DNA from: Methyloceanibacter caenitepidi
GTDB lineage: Bacteria; Pseudomonadota; Alphaproteobacteria; Rhizobiales; Methyloligellaceae
Reading direction: 5' to 3'
Assembly (NCBI RefSeq): GCF_000828475.1
Contig: NZ_AP014648.1
Location: 1,860,001-1,924,000 of the forward strand
DNA: 64,000 nt
Shown here: in pieces, positions 55,467 through 64,000 of the stretch
How positions within the stretch are numbered: position 1 is the stretch's first letter
How the letters are laid out: each line of letters starts with the position of its first letter
Made by a program: the position numbers and the translations under genes
The notes under the pieces: model-generated
Database searches by the model: none
What the model was told of the DNA's origin: nothing
What the model saw: the letters and a program-made list of their open reading frames with translations, nothing else

Positions 55467-56320
55467 CCGAAGACGGCGAGACGGATCAGACGGAAGGCCC
55501 TGACGGCGGACCCGAAGTGGCGCATGCGGCTGTTGCAGCCGATGCCGCTAGCTGGGAATTCGCCGAGCAGGACACAGACGAGGACGAAAAGCTCCGCGTG
55601 GACGTTGAGGGCTTCGAGGGCCCGCTCGACCTTCTTCTGGCCATGGCGCGCACACAGAAAGTGGACCTCGCCAAGATTTCCGTTCTCGATCTTGCCCGGC
55701 AATATCTCGAGTTCATTGACGAGGCCAAACGCCTGCGTCTGGAATTGGCCGCGGACTATCTCGTGATGGCCGCGTGGTTGACGTTCTTGAAGTCGAAGCT
55801 GCTGCTGCCGCCGGAGCCTTCGAACGAAGACGAACTCTCGGGCGAGGAACTCGCGGCGATGCTCGCCTTCCGGCTGCAGCGTCTCGACGCCATGCGCGAT
55901 GCGGCCGCGCAGTTGATGACCCGCAAGCGCCTTGGCCGGGACGTGTTTCCGCGCGGGGAGCCGGAGCCCATTCGCGTGACGCGTACCAGCGTGTACGACG
56001 CCAACGTCTACGACCTCCTGAAGGCCTACGCGCAGCAGCGCCAGCGAAATGCAGTGCGAACGCTGCACATGGAGAAGCGGACGGTCTGGTCGTTGAAGGA
56101 AGCGCGTGACGAACTGGAACGTCTCCTGGGCATGGCCTGCGACTGGGCGCCGCTCGATCAGATTCTGGCGGAGTTCTTGGTCGAGCCCGAAATCAGGCGT
56201 ACGGCGCTGGCATCCAGTTTCACGGCGACCCTCGAGATGACACGCGAGGGGGCGCTGGAGATCCGCCAGGCGAAGTCGTTTGCGCCGCTTTTGGTGCGCC
56301 GGCGAGGCGAAGCAGGTTAG
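55463..56320 (+). CDS. scpA: segregation and condensation protein A
   Basis: The 285-residue protein is the kleisin subunit of the SMC complex: an N-terminal acidic tail, then VDVEGFEGPLDLLLAMART, LEFIDEAKRLRLELAADYLVMAAWLTFLKSKLLLP and a C-terminal winged-helix region. It bridges SMC heads in chromosome condensation and segregation. It overlaps nagZ by four bases and lies 93 bases upstream of scpB. Confidence 0.93.
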   Translation: MTEDGETDQTEGPDGGPEVAHAAVAADAASWEFAEQDTDEDEKLRVDVEGFEGPLDLLLAMARTQKVDLAKISVLDLARQYLEFIDEAKRLRLELAADYLVMAAWLTFLKSKLLLPPEPSNEDELSGEELAAMLAFRLQRLDAMRDAAAQLMTRKRLGRDVFPRGEPEPIRVTRTSVYDANVYDLLKAYAQQRQRNAVRTLHMEKRTVWSLKEARDELERLLGMACDWAPLDQILAEFLVEPEIRRTALASSFTATLEMTREGALEIRQAKSFAPLLVRRRGEAG

Positions 56321-56413
56321 CGGGCGGCGGACAGGCGCCGTTCGATCGAGTTGGTGGAGTCCGATTAGCGAGGGTTAGCGTCGACGGAATTCAAAATCGC
56401 GAAGGGGTGCGCT

Positions 56414-57466
56414 ATGTCGAAGCCCAAACTGTCGCCATCGAAGTCCGCTCGGATCAAGCGGGAGGTCTCCCGGAGGATCCCGGCGAAGACTGGGGGGCCG
56501 ACGCTCGCAGAGGTCCTGAACGGCCTGTCGGATTTCGCGCACACCCTTCGCGAGAGCGAAGCGACGCTCCAGCAATTCGATGAGGTTTTGAAAACGGTGG
56601 GCGCAGATCCCACGAATGTGTCGCACTTGGAGGCGAAAAAGACGGTGATAACTAAAGGCGCGGGGGCGCAAATGTCGGCAAAGCAAGCGGAAAGGGTAAC
56701 TGACGTGACGGCAGAAAGGGATGAGCAGGGCGCGGATGCGCCGATGCTGCCACTGCCGTCCAACGTGATGGCGCTGCCGTCGGCTGACCGGCGGGAGAAG
56801 CTGCGCATCATCGAGGCCCTCCTGTTCGCGGCCAAGGAGCCCCTGAAGGAGAAGGAACTGGCTCTCCACTTCGGAGCCGAAGAGGACGTTCAGGCGCTCT
56901 TGGAGGAGCTCCAGGGGCTCTATGCCGGGCGCGGCGTCAATCTCGTCCGCGTGGCCGGGAAGTGGGCCTTCCGGACGGCGGACGACCTTTCCTACCTCCT
57001 GGAGCGCCAAGCCGTCGCACAGCGGCGTCTGTCGCGCGCGGCGCTGGAGACCTTGGCGATCATTGCCTACCACCAGCCCGTCACCCGGGCCGAGATCGAA
57101 GAAATTCGCGGCGTCTCGACGTCGAAGGGGACGCTGGACGTGCTCCTGGAGACCGGGTGGGTCAAGCTCAGAGGCCGCCGCCGGGCGCCGGGCCGGCCCG
57201 TGACCTACGGCACCACGGACGACTTCCTGGAGCATTTCGGATTCGAACAGATTCAGGATCTTCCGGGACTGCGGGAACTCAAGGGGGCCGGCCTCCTGGA
57301 TTCGAACCTGCCGCCGGGCTTCTCGATGCCGAGCCCGGACGATGCCCCCGAACTCCGTGAGGACGAGGACCCGCTCGACGACGAAGAGGGCGAGGAGCCG
57401 CTGGGCGCCGACGACGACGACGTTCTCGCAGAGGACGAGCCTGCCGAGACTGAGCAGAGCGACTAG
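56414..57466 (+). CDS. scpB: segregation and condensation protein B with long N-terminal extension
   Basis: The ScpB core spans about residues 125-320: REKLRIIEALLFAAKEPL, RTADDLSYLL, LSRAALETLAIIAYHQPV and EIEEIRGVSTSKGTLDVLL. It binds ScpA as part of the SMC complex. The frame begins about 125 residues earlier, at ATG 56414, with a basic stretch and helix (LAEVLNGLSDFAHTLRESEA); a start at ATG 56672, preceded by GGGGGCG, would still leave 40 extra residues. The C terminus is a long acidic tail. Confidence 0.9.
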   Translation: MSKPKLSPSKSARIKREVSRRIPAKTGGPTLAEVLNGLSDFAHTLRESEATLQQFDEVLKTVGADPTNVSHLEAKKTVITKGAGAQMSAKQAERVTDVTAERDEQGADAPMLPLPSNVMALPSADRREKLRIIEALLFAAKEPLKEKELALHFGAEEDVQALLEELQGLYAGRGVNLVRVAGKWAFRTADDLSYLLERQAVAQRRLSRAALETLAIIAYHQPVTRAEIEEIRGVSTSKGTLDVLLETGWVKLRGRRRAPGRPVTYGTTDDFLEHFGFEQIQDLPGLRELKGAGLLDSNLPPGFSMPSPDDAPELREDEDPLDDEEGEEPLGADDDDVLAEDEPAETEQSD

Positions 57467-57542
57467 GCGACGCTTGGCCGTGACGCCGCAGCGCTGCATT
57501 GAAGCGTTGCGTATCCGGCTTCGGGTCGCGTAGACCATTGCA

Positions 57543-58670
57543 ATGCTCAACGTATTCAAGGCTCGGGCCGGGGGTGGCGCCAACGGCCCGCTCCGGACCG
57601 GACGGGGGAAAGCCGCCGTCACCTTCGCGGCTCGTCTCGGCGTCGATCATGTTTCCCGCCGCTACGGCCAGTCCTTCGCGCTCAAGGATGTCACGCTAGA
57701 GGTAGAGCCAAGCAAGATTCTCTGCCTGCTCGGGCCCTCGGGCTGCGGTAAGACGACTCTGCTTCGGATCATCGCCGGCGTGGAGGCGCCGACCAGCGGC
57801 GTCATTCGGCTAGAAGGCGATGAGGTGGCGGGGCCCGATCGCTTCGTGCCGCCCGAGAAGCGCGGTGTGGGGCTCATGTTTCAGGACTTCGCCCTGTTTC
57901 CGCATCTCACGATCCTGGACAACGTCGCCTTCGGCCTGCGCGCGCTGACGAAACAGGAAGCAAGGGCGGAAGCGCACGCGGCGCTAGAGCGCGTCGGTCT
58001 CGCCCACTACGAGAACGAGTATCCGCACATCCTGTCTGGCGGTCAGCAGCAACGCGTGGCGCTCGCCCGCGCCATTGCGCCGCGTCCGGGCGTTATCCTC
58101 ATGGACGAGCCGTTCTCAGGGTTGGACTCGCAACTGCGCGAGAGCATGCGCGAAGAGACCCTGGCGATCATCCGGGAGTCGCGCGCAACCTGTATCGTCG
58201 TCACCCATGACGCGGAAGAGGCCATGCGCATGGGCGACGTCATCGCCCTGATGCGCGAGGGCCGTGTCGTGCAGATGGGCCCGCCGCTGGACCTATATCG
58301 CACGCCCAAGGACATTTTCGCCGCCCGCACATTCTCCGATCTGAACGAGTTGCCGGCACGCGTGCAAGGCGGACGGGCGGAAACGCCGCTCGGCACTTTC
58401 GCGGCGCCGGACTTCGAAGACGGCACGAGCGTGATCGTGTGCGTGCGGCAAGGGGGAATTCGTCTGCTCGAGGCGGGGCAAGGAACGCCAGGGCGCGTAC
58501 TGGACTCGCGCTTCCTCGGCGATGTGGGGCTGCTCGAGATCGCCGTGGACGGCGTCGCGGCGCCCGTCCTCGTGCGTGTGCGTGAAGCGGACATGCCTGT
58601 GCGCGGTACGGAACTCGGTGTCGGTGTCGACGAAAGCGCGGTGCTCATCTTCGCTGGGCAGGACGACTAA
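57543..58670 (+). CDS. ABC transporter ATP-binding protein, orphan
   Basis: The 375-residue ATPase has Walker A LLGPSGCGKTTLLRII, the Q loop MFQDFALFPHLT, signature LSGGQQQRVALARA, Walker B VILMDEPFSGLD and switch His VVTHDAEEAM, followed by a TOBE-like C-terminal domain (about 270-370). This is the iron(III)/spermidine/putrescine importer type. No permease or binding-protein gene is next to it. An extra stretch of about 30 residues precedes the domain at ATG 57543; a downstream start is possible. Substrate unknown. Confidence 0.88.
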   Translation: MLNVFKARAGGGANGPLRTGRGKAAVTFAARLGVDHVSRRYGQSFALKDVTLEVEPSKILCLLGPSGCGKTTLLRIIAGVEAPTSGVIRLEGDEVAGPDRFVPPEKRGVGLMFQDFALFPHLTILDNVAFGLRALTKQEARAEAHAALERVGLAHYENEYPHILSGGQQQRVALARAIAPRPGVILMDEPFSGLDSQLRESMREETLAIIRESRATCIVVTHDAEEAMRMGDVIALMREGRVVQMGPPLDLYRTPKDIFAARTFSDLNELPARVQGGRAETPLGTFAAPDFEDGTSVIVCVRQGGIRLLEAGQGTPGRVLDSRFLGDVGLLEIAVDGVAAPVLVRVREADMPVRGTELGVGVDESAVLIFAGQDD

Positions 58671-58792
58671 GCGCCCAATTTGGGCTCCCGGACCGCTGCT
58701 TGCGGTGCGGGGTTCTTTGCTGCCATAGTGCGGCCAAATCGTTGAAACGTATGGCGTGATCTCCGCACCAGGAGACGGCCACGGAGGTCGTT

Positions 58793-59020
58793 ATGGGACC
58801 AAGTTGGTGGCAGATTCTGATCGTCCTGCTTCTGTTCGTACTGCTTTTCGGCCGGGGCAAGATCTCCGACCTGATGGGTGACGTTGCGAAGGGCATCAAG
58901 AGCTTTAAGTCGGGACTTGCCGACGACGAGAAGGATGCCGAGGACGCCAAGGTCATCCAACACGAGAGCCCGGTGCCGCCGTCGAAGGCGCACAAGACCG
59001 AAAAGCAGAAATCGAGCTAG
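58793..59020 (+). CDS. tatA: twin-arginine translocase subunit TatA
   Basis: The 75-residue protein has the N-terminal helix [20 protein letters not shown], the [12 protein letters not shown] hinge and an amphipathic helix ([11 protein letters not shown]), all TatA hallmarks. TatA oligomers form the pore for folded Tat substrates. GGAGG precedes ATG 58793. tatB and tatC follow on the same strand. Confidence 0.95.
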   Translation: MGPSWWQILIVLLLFVLLFGRGKISDLMGDVAKGIKSFKSGLADDEKDAEDAKVIQHESPVPPSKAHKTEKQKSS

Positions 59021-59083
59021 GCGCGGCGCTTTCGCGAGGCCGGACCGGTCCGCGCGCGCCCTCGCGACACGTGCATCAAGCCC

Positions 59084-59590
59084 ATGCTGGACATTGGTTG
59101 GTCGGAACTGTTGGTGGTCGCCATCGTGGCGATCGTGGTGGTCGGCCCGAAGGACCTACCCAAGCTCATGCGCACGGTCGGCTTCTATGTCGGCAAGGCG
59201 CGGCGCGCGGCTGCTGATTTCCAGCGCCAGTTCAACGAGGCCATTGCAGAGAGCGAAGCGGACGAGGTCCGGAAGAACCTCGAGGCGATCCGCGCCAATA
59301 TGGGACCGGCGCCGGACCTCAACCAGCCGATCGGCAAGCCGCTGATGAGAGGCCCTTCGGCGCCCGTCGAAACCGATTTCGTGACACCGCCTGAGACGAC
59401 GGCCAAAGAACCCGCGCTGCCCGAGCCGCCGGCCAAGCAGGCGGCGACGAAGAAAACACCGGCCAAGAAGACTACTGCGAAGAAGACCCCGGCAAAGAAG
59501 GCCCCTGCAAAGAAGAAGGCGCCGGCCAAGAAGTCCGGCGCGGCCAAGAAGGCAGCACAGGCCGGCGACAGCGGCGAGCCCAAGCCGTGA
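59084..59590 (+). CDS. tatB: twin-arginine translocase subunit TatB with Lys/Ala-rich tail
   Basis: The 168-residue protein has the TatB start MLDIGWSELLVVAIVAIVVV, GPKDLPKLMRTVGFYVGKAR and an amphipathic helix. The last third (residues 118-160) is a repeat of AKK, TPAKK and KAPAKK units, like a histone H1 tail; this is not needed for translocation. TatB and TatC form the receptor for twin-arginine signals. The stop overlaps the tatC start (GTGA). Confidence 0.94.
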   Translation: MLDIGWSELLVVAIVAIVVVGPKDLPKLMRTVGFYVGKARRAAADFQRQFNEAIAESEADEVRKNLEAIRANMGPAPDLNQPIGKPLMRGPSAPVETDFVTPPETTAKEPALPEPPAKQAATKKTPAKKTTAKKTPAKKAPAKKKAPAKKSGAAKKAAQAGDSGEPKP

Positions 59591-60417
59591 CCGACGAAAA
59601 AGCTGTTACCGATGAAAATGCCGTGAGCGACGAAGAAGACATCAACGACAGCAAGGCGCCGCTCATCGATCATCTGATCGAGCTGAGACGGCGGCTCTTA
59701 TGGGCGCTCGCCGCGACCTTCGTCGCATTCCTCGTGTGCTTCTGGTTCGCCAAACCCATCTACAATCTGCTGCTGTGGCCGTATCGCTGGGCCGCAGGCG
59801 TCGATGCACCCATCGAGCTGATCTACACGGCGCCCCAGGAATTCTTCTTCACCCAGGTCAAGCTCGCCCTGTTCGGCGCCATTTTCATCGCCTTCCCGGT
59901 GATTGCCTCACAGCTCTACATGTTCGTGGCGCCGGGCCTCTATCGCAGCGAACGTAAGGCGTTTCTGCCGTTCCTGATCGCGACCCCCATCCTATTCCTG
60001 ATCGGCGCCGCGCTCGTCTATTTCGTGGCCATGCCGCTCGCCATGACGTTCTTCCTGTCGATGCAGGAGACCGGCGACAGCGGGGTTCAGATCCTGCTGA
60101 CTGCGAAAGTCAGCGAGTACCTGTCCCTGATCATGATGCTGATTATCGGTTTCGGCATCTGCTTCCAGCTGCCGGTTCTACTCACGCTGCTGGCGCGGGC
60201 AGGGCTGGTCGGTTCCGGCACGTTGAAGCACTACCGGCGCCACGCCATTCTCGGCGTGTTTGTCGTGGCCGCGGTGCTGACCCCGCCGGACCCGGTCAGC
60301 CAGGTGGCTCTGGCGGTGCCCACGCTGCTTCTCTACGAGATCTCGATCATCGCCGTACGCATGGTGGAGAAGAAGCGGGCGGCGGCTGAGGCGCCATCCA
60401 CGGCACCGTCGTCTTAG
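59587..60417 (+). CDS. tatC: twin-arginine translocase subunit TatC
   Basis: The 276-residue protein has six hydrophobic helices and the TatC signatures LIDHLIELRRRLLWALAAT, YTAPQEFFFTQVKLALFGA and FGICFQLPVL. It binds twin-arginine signal peptides in the inner membrane. The start is GTG 59587, overlapping tatB by four bases. The MsrB at 31.2 kb is a probable substrate. A strong hairpin overlaps the stop. Confidence 0.96.
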   Translation: MTDEKAVTDENAVSDEEDINDSKAPLIDHLIELRRRLLWALAATFVAFLVCFWFAKPIYNLLLWPYRWAAGVDAPIELIYTAPQEFFFTQVKLALFGAIFIAFPVIASQLYMFVAPGLYRSERKAFLPFLIATPILFLIGAALVYFVAMPLAMTFFLSMQETGDSGVQILLTAKVSEYLSLIMMLIIGFGICFQLPVLLTLLARAGLVGSGTLKHYRRHAILGVFVVAAVLTPPDPVSQVALAVPTLLLYEISIIAVRMVEKKRAAAEAPSTAPSS

Positions 60418-60438
60418 GGCAAGCGCCCTAGCTTGCCC
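60417..60438 (+). terminator. stem-loop at the end of tatABC
   Basis: GGGCAAGC and GCTTGCCC form a perfect eight-base stem with a six-base loop, starting on the last base of the tatC stop. No T tract follows; the position suggests a 3' end or mRNA-stability element. Confidence 0.5.
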
Positions 60439-60524
60439 ATAAGTCCGGCTGACAAGGCAGGATAGGGGCCTTATACGGGGGCGGAACCCTGTAATGCGCC
60501 GATCAGCCGAAAGAGACTTCACCC

Positions 60525-61820
60525 GTGCTTGACGTCAAATGGATACGCGAGAACCCCGACGCCTTCGTGGCCGGGCTTGAGAAGCGGTATTTCGAGCCCG
60601 CGCCGGCCGAGATTTTGAATCAGATTCTGACCCTCGATTCGCAACGCCGCGAAACGATTCAGCAATTGCAGGACCTCCAGGCGCGCCGCAATGCGGTCTC
60701 CAAGGACATCGGCAAGGCCAAGAAGGACAAGAACGAGGCCGAAGCCCAGCGCCTGATGGACGAGGTCGCAGGGCTGAAAGAGACGATCCAGAAGGGCGAG
60801 GAAGACGAGCGGGCCCAGGATCAGGCCTTGCGCGATCTCTTGGCCGGCATCCCCAACATGCCGGCGGATGATGTGCCCGTGGGCCCCGACGAGGCCGCCA
60901 ATGTCGAACTGCGCAAAGTCGGCGACGTTCCGAGCTTCGAGTTTGCGCCCAAGCAGCATTTCGAGATTGGCGAGGCGCTCGGCCTCATGGATTTCGAGAC
61001 GGCGGCCAAGCTGTCCGGTTCCCGCTTCGTGGTGCTGAAGGGGCGGCTGGCCCGGCTCGAACGCGCACTCTCACAATTCATGCTCGACCTGCACACGGAT
61101 CAGCACGGCTACACGGAAGTGAATCCGCCGCTCTTGGTGCGCGACGACACCATGTTCGGCACGGCCCAATTGCCGAAGTTCGAGGAAGATCAGTTTCCTG
61201 CAGGCGACGGGTATTGGCTCATTCCGACCGCCGAAGTGCCGCTGACGAACCTGGCGCGCGAGGACATCGCCGACGAGGCGAGCCTCCCCATGCGTGTCAC
61301 TGCGGGCACGCCGTGCTTCCGGGCAGAGGCGGGCGCAGCGGGGCGCGATACACGCGGCATGATCCGCCAGCATCAATTCACGAAGGTCGAGCTGGTCTCG
61401 GTGACGACGCCCGAACAATCAACTGAAGAGCATGAGCGCATGACCCAATGCGCCGAGACCGTGCTGCAGAAGCTCGGGCTGCCTTATCGCGTGATCGTTC
61501 TCTCGACCGGCGACATGGGTTTCTCCGCGCAGAAGACCTACGACATCGAGGTCTGGCTGCCGGGCCAGGACATGTACCGCGAGATCTCGTCCTGCTCGGT
61601 CTGCGGCGACTTCCAGGCCCGCCGCATGAATGCGCGGTATCGCCCGAAGGACTCCAAGCAGGCGCGCCTCGTGCATACGTTGAACGGGTCCGGCGTCGCC
61701 GTGGGCCGCGCGCTCATCGCCGTGCTGGAGAACTACCAGGAAGCCGACGGCAGCGTCCGCGTGCCGGAGGTCTTGCAGCCTTATATGGGCGGGCTCACCA
61801 AGATCGAAGCACCGGCGTGA
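60525..61820 (+). CDS. serS: seryl-tRNA synthetase
   Basis: The 431-residue class II synthetase has the N-terminal coiled-coil arm (about 30-100; [20 protein letters not shown]), the motif 2 region [20 protein letters not shown] and motif 3 around [19 protein letters not shown]. It charges tRNA-Ser. The start is GTG 60525. surE follows after 47 bases on the same strand. Confidence 0.96.
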   Translation: MLDVKWIRENPDAFVAGLEKRYFEPAPAEILNQILTLDSQRRETIQQLQDLQARRNAVSKDIGKAKKDKNEAEAQRLMDEVAGLKETIQKGEEDERAQDQALRDLLAGIPNMPADDVPVGPDEAANVELRKVGDVPSFEFAPKQHFEIGEALGLMDFETAAKLSGSRFVVLKGRLARLERALSQFMLDLHTDQHGYTEVNPPLLVRDDTMFGTAQLPKFEEDQFPAGDGYWLIPTAEVPLTNLAREDIADEASLPMRVTAGTPCFRAEAGAAGRDTRGMIRQHQFTKVELVSVTTPEQSTEEHERMTQCAETVLQKLGLPYRVIVLSTGDMGFSAQKTYDIEVWLPGQDMYREISSCSVCGDFQARRMNARYRPKDSKQARLVHTLNGSGVAVGRALIAVLENYQEADGSVRVPEVLQPYMGGLTKIEAPA

Positions 61821-61867
61821 ATCAAGGTCGCAGCAAGGCAGGCAAAGCACCGGAAACGACTCGAAGA

Positions 61868-62641
61868 ATGCGCATCCTGATTACCAATGACGATGGCGTC
61901 GAAGCGGCCGGTCTGGACGTGCTGGAGAAGATCGCCACGGACCTCACGGACGATGTCTGGGTGGTTGCGCCGGAGACGGACAATAGCGGTGCTTCCCACT
62001 CGCTGACCCTTGCCGAACCTTTACGCATGCGCGAACTCGGCAAGCGCCGCTATGCGGTTAAGGGTACGCCGACCGACTGCGTAATCATGGGCGTGCGTTA
62101 TCTCCTGAAGGATCAGCCGCCCGATCTCGTGCTGTCCGGCGTCAATCGCGGTCAGAACCTCGCGGATGACGTGAATTATTCCGGGACCGTCGCCGGCGCC
62201 ATCGAGGGCTCGCTGCTCGGCATCCCGTCCATCGCCATGAGCCAAGCGATCAGCAATTACGATCACGGTGTGCCGCCTTGGGATACGCCCATGGTCCATG
62301 GCGCGGGCCTCGTGCGGAAGCTGCTCGACGCAGGCTGGCCGACGGGATCGGTGATCAACGTGAACTTCCCCGATTGCGCGCCGGACAAGGTGAAGGGGGT
62401 GGCGGTAACCGTGCAAGGGTTCCGTGACACCGCATTACTCGATATCGACGACCGCATGGATACGCGCGGCAAGGCCTATTACTGGATCGGGATCGCCAAG
62501 CGCGGGCCCAACCCGCCGAAGGGCTCGGACCTGTGGGCGGTTCGCTCCAACCTGATTTCCGTCACGCCGCTTTGCCTCGACTTCACCGACCACGGCGCGC
62601 TACCGGACTTGGCTTCCGTCTTGGAAGAAAAGGATAAATAG
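61868..62641 (+). CDS. surE: 5'-nucleotidase SurE
   Basis: The 257-residue protein begins MRILITNDDGVEAAGLDVLE, with the metal-binding DD pair, then VVAPETDNSGASHSLTL and VLSGVNRGQNLADDVNYSGT, as in SurE. It removes phosphate from nucleoside 5'- and 3'-monophosphates. The frame is open far upstream inside serS; ATG 61868 gives the canonical start. surE, pcm and an nlpD-like gene follow in the common order. Confidence 0.95.
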   Translation: MRILITNDDGVEAAGLDVLEKIATDLTDDVWVVAPETDNSGASHSLTLAEPLRMRELGKRRYAVKGTPTDCVIMGVRYLLKDQPPDLVLSGVNRGQNLADDVNYSGTVAGAIEGSLLGIPSIAMSQAISNYDHGVPPWDTPMVHGAGLVRKLLDAGWPTGSVINVNFPDCAPDKVKGVAVTVQGFRDTALLDIDDRMDTRGKAYYWIGIAKRGPNPPKGSDLWAVRSNLISVTPLCLDFTDHGALPDLASVLEEKDK

Positions 62642-62728
62642 TCCTCATCCAGCCGTGCTAGTGCTTACCCGGAGAGGCAAGAATCGGCCGATACTGACCG
62701 TGAGACCCGTCCCGGGAGGAGGTGGACC

Positions 62729-63373
62729 CTGGATACGGACGCGCAAAACCAGATCGGGCTGATCATGCAGCTCCGGCGGCGCGGCATTCGCGATGCCGAC
62801 GTCTTGCGCGCCATCGAGCGCATCCCGCGCGAGCTGTTCGTGGACGAGGCTTTCTCCGAGCACGCCTATCAGGACATTGCGCTCCCCATCGAGTGCGGGC
62901 AGACGATCTCTCAGCCGTTCGTGGTCGCCTTCATGACCGAAAAGCTGGATCTCAATCCAACCCAAAAGGTGCTGGAGATCGGGACGGGGTCCGGCTACCA
63001 GGCGGCGATCCTGTCCCAGCTTTGCCGTCGCGTTTACACTGTCGAGCGCTGGCGCGAATTGCAGAAGGCGGCCGAGGCCCGGCTCGCCGAACTGAAGATC
63101 ACCAACGTCACCACGATCATCGGCGACGGCTGGCTCGGCTGGCCGCCGCAAGCGCCGTTCGACCGCATCATTGTTACGGCTGCCGCGCTCGATGCGCCCG
63201 CTGCGTTGCTCGACCAGCTGAAAGACGGCGGACGGATGATCATTCCGCTGGGAGAAAACCGCGACACGCAGCAGCTCGTGCAGATCGACAAGACGCCCGA
63301 GGGCCTCGTCGAGACGCCGCTTTTGCCCGTACGCTTCGTGCCGCTCGTGCATGGACGCGTGAAGCGCGATTAG
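62729..63373 (+). CDS. pcm: protein-L-isoaspartate O-methyltransferase
   Basis: The protein has IPRELFVDEAFSEHAYQDIA, IECGQTISQPFVVAFMTE, the SAM-binding VLEIGTGSGYQAAIL and DRIIVTAAALDAPAALLDQL. It methylates isoaspartyl residues for repair. The first ATG in frame (62765) leaves the N terminus about 12 residues short of E. coli Pcm and has no ribosome site. A CTG at 62729 sits six bases after AGGAGG and restores the length, so I place the start there (214 residues). Confidence 0.9.
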   Translation: MDTDAQNQIGLIMQLRRRGIRDADVLRAIERIPRELFVDEAFSEHAYQDIALPIECGQTISQPFVVAFMTEKLDLNPTQKVLEIGTGSGYQAAILSQLCRRVYTVERWRELQKAAEARLAELKITNVTTIIGDGWLGWPPQAPFDRIIVTAAALDAPAALLDQLKDGGRMIIPLGENRDTQQLVQIDKTPEGLVETPLLPVRFVPLVHGRVKRD

Positions 63374-63496
63374 ATCTACGGCGCGAAGCTGCCCTTGGTC
63401 GAACTTTCGAGCGTCCGCCGGCGGCTCCTTAAAGCCTTGTTTACTGGCCAGGGGCTTAACTGACCTCATTGAGTATTGCGTGGGGGCCAGCGAAGT

Positions 63497-64000
63497 ATGC
63501 GCGTGGCATATAAGCCGGAGTTCGTCCGGGGGATTTCGTGCGCCGTTTTGGTGCTGGGGACAGCGATTGGCGTCGCGGGTTGCAGCGACGACTCTACCCG
63601 CTTCAACTATCCCATGCTCGGCATGGGCGATCCCAACACTGTCGATTACTCCACAACGTCATCCATACCGCCGCAGGGTGGCTTCCAGCAGGGCAGCTAC
63701 AATGCGCCGGCGCCCCAGCGCACGGCCGCCTACACGCCGAGCCAGACCCGCTATTACGGCTCACAGACCTCCGCGCCGGCTCCGAGCGCGTCCTACGCCT
63801 CCGGTCCGCGCGTGACCGTGCAGCAGGGCGATACGCTCTCGAGCCTGTCGCAACGCTATGGCGTTTCGATCGGAACGATCCAATCCGCGAACAATCTCGC
63901 CGATGCCCGGCTAAGGCCGGGGCAGGTGTTGGTCATGCCCGGCGCGAACATGGCCGGGGCGACGCGCACCGCATCGAGCACGCCAGTGGCTCCGGTTGCG
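63497..64000 (+). CDS. NlpD-like LysM lipoprotein, cut by the window end
   Basis: The visible 168 codons encode a lipoprotein signal (CAVLVLGTAIGVAGCSDD, lipobox VAGC), a low-complexity linker and a LysM peptidoglycan-binding domain (about residues 105-148; VTVQQGDTLSSLSQRYGVS and LRPGQVLVMPG). Following surE and pcm it is most likely NlpD, an activator of cell-wall amidases, whose M23-type domain would lie beyond the edge. The frame has no stop before 64,000. Confidence 0.85.
   Translation, partial: MRVAYKPEFVRGISCAVLVLGTAIGVAGCSDDSTRFNYPMLGMGDPNTVDYSTTSSIPPQGGFQQGSYNAPAPQRTAAYTPSQTRYYGSQTSAPAPSASYASGPRVTVQQGDTLSSLSQRYGVSIGTIQSANNLADARLRPGQVLVMPGANMAGATRTASSTPVAPVA

Overview
The window looks like chromosomal DNA from a methylotrophic alphaproteobacterium of the Rhizobiales (Hyphomicrobium/Methyloceanibacter/Methylobacterium-like). 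The evidence is the gene content: a bacterial tetrahydromethanopterin (H4MPT)/methylofuran C1 pathway (fae, mtdB, mch, fhcBADC, mptG and cofactor genes), the alphaproteobacterial general stress response trio ecfG-nepR-phyR, PopZ, and a palindromic repeat of a kind common in Rhizobiales. The DNA is G+C-rich throughout. I saw no insertion sequence, prophage, CRISPR array or rRNA operon. The species is not determined.

Positions 1-25,430 are a C1-metabolism supercluster. After a TPR protein cut by the left edge comes a plus-strand cofactor operon: mfnB-like, folB-like, mfnE-like, dihydropteroate-synthase-like and DUF447 genes. A small insert follows: a GlxA-type regulator divergent from an OsmC protein, then a DUF1697 protein and a desaturase. 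An mfnF-like gene diverges from a HisA-like gene. A minus-strand operon then reads mptG, mtdB, an ATP-grasp gene, mch, a RimK-like ATP-grasp gene, a CitG-like gene and fae. After a divergent SnoaL-like/pterin dehydratase pair, the plus strand carries fhcB-fhcA-fhcD-fhcC and a fused pabB-pabC. Together these condense formaldehyde with H4MPT (Fae), oxidise it (MtdB), open the ring (Mch) and release formate through the methylofuran-linked Fhc complex. Most of the unnamed genes fit synthesis of H4MPT and methylofuran.

Positions 25,500-31,700 hold a coiled-coil protein, an AEC transporter and a stress-response island: ecfG-nepR (with a candidate EcfG promoter) divergent from phyR, a DUF3309 gene, a lone receiver, a DUF1328 gene too short for ordinary ORF calling, an HWE histidine kinase and a Tat-exported MsrB. 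Positions 32,100-40,660 hold an efflux region (membrane-fusion lipoprotein, RND pump, MFS transporter, TolC), tRNA-Asn, tRNA-Cys and a small membrane protein. The fusion protein and pump genes converge and overlap tail to tail.

Positions 40,800-64,000 are mostly housekeeping genes: popZ, valS, ilvD, an ExoR-like Sel1 protein, xth, erpA, dgt, argS, a SPOR protein, nagZ, scpA, scpB, an ABC ATPase, tatABC, serS, surE, pcm and an NlpD-like lipoprotein cut by the right edge.

I did not find a clearly unprecedented system. The best candidates for new biology are the poorly characterised members of the C1 cluster (HisA-like, CitG-like, DUF447, pterin dehydratase-like), the convergent efflux genes, the lysine/alanine tail on TatB, and a probable CTG start for pcm.
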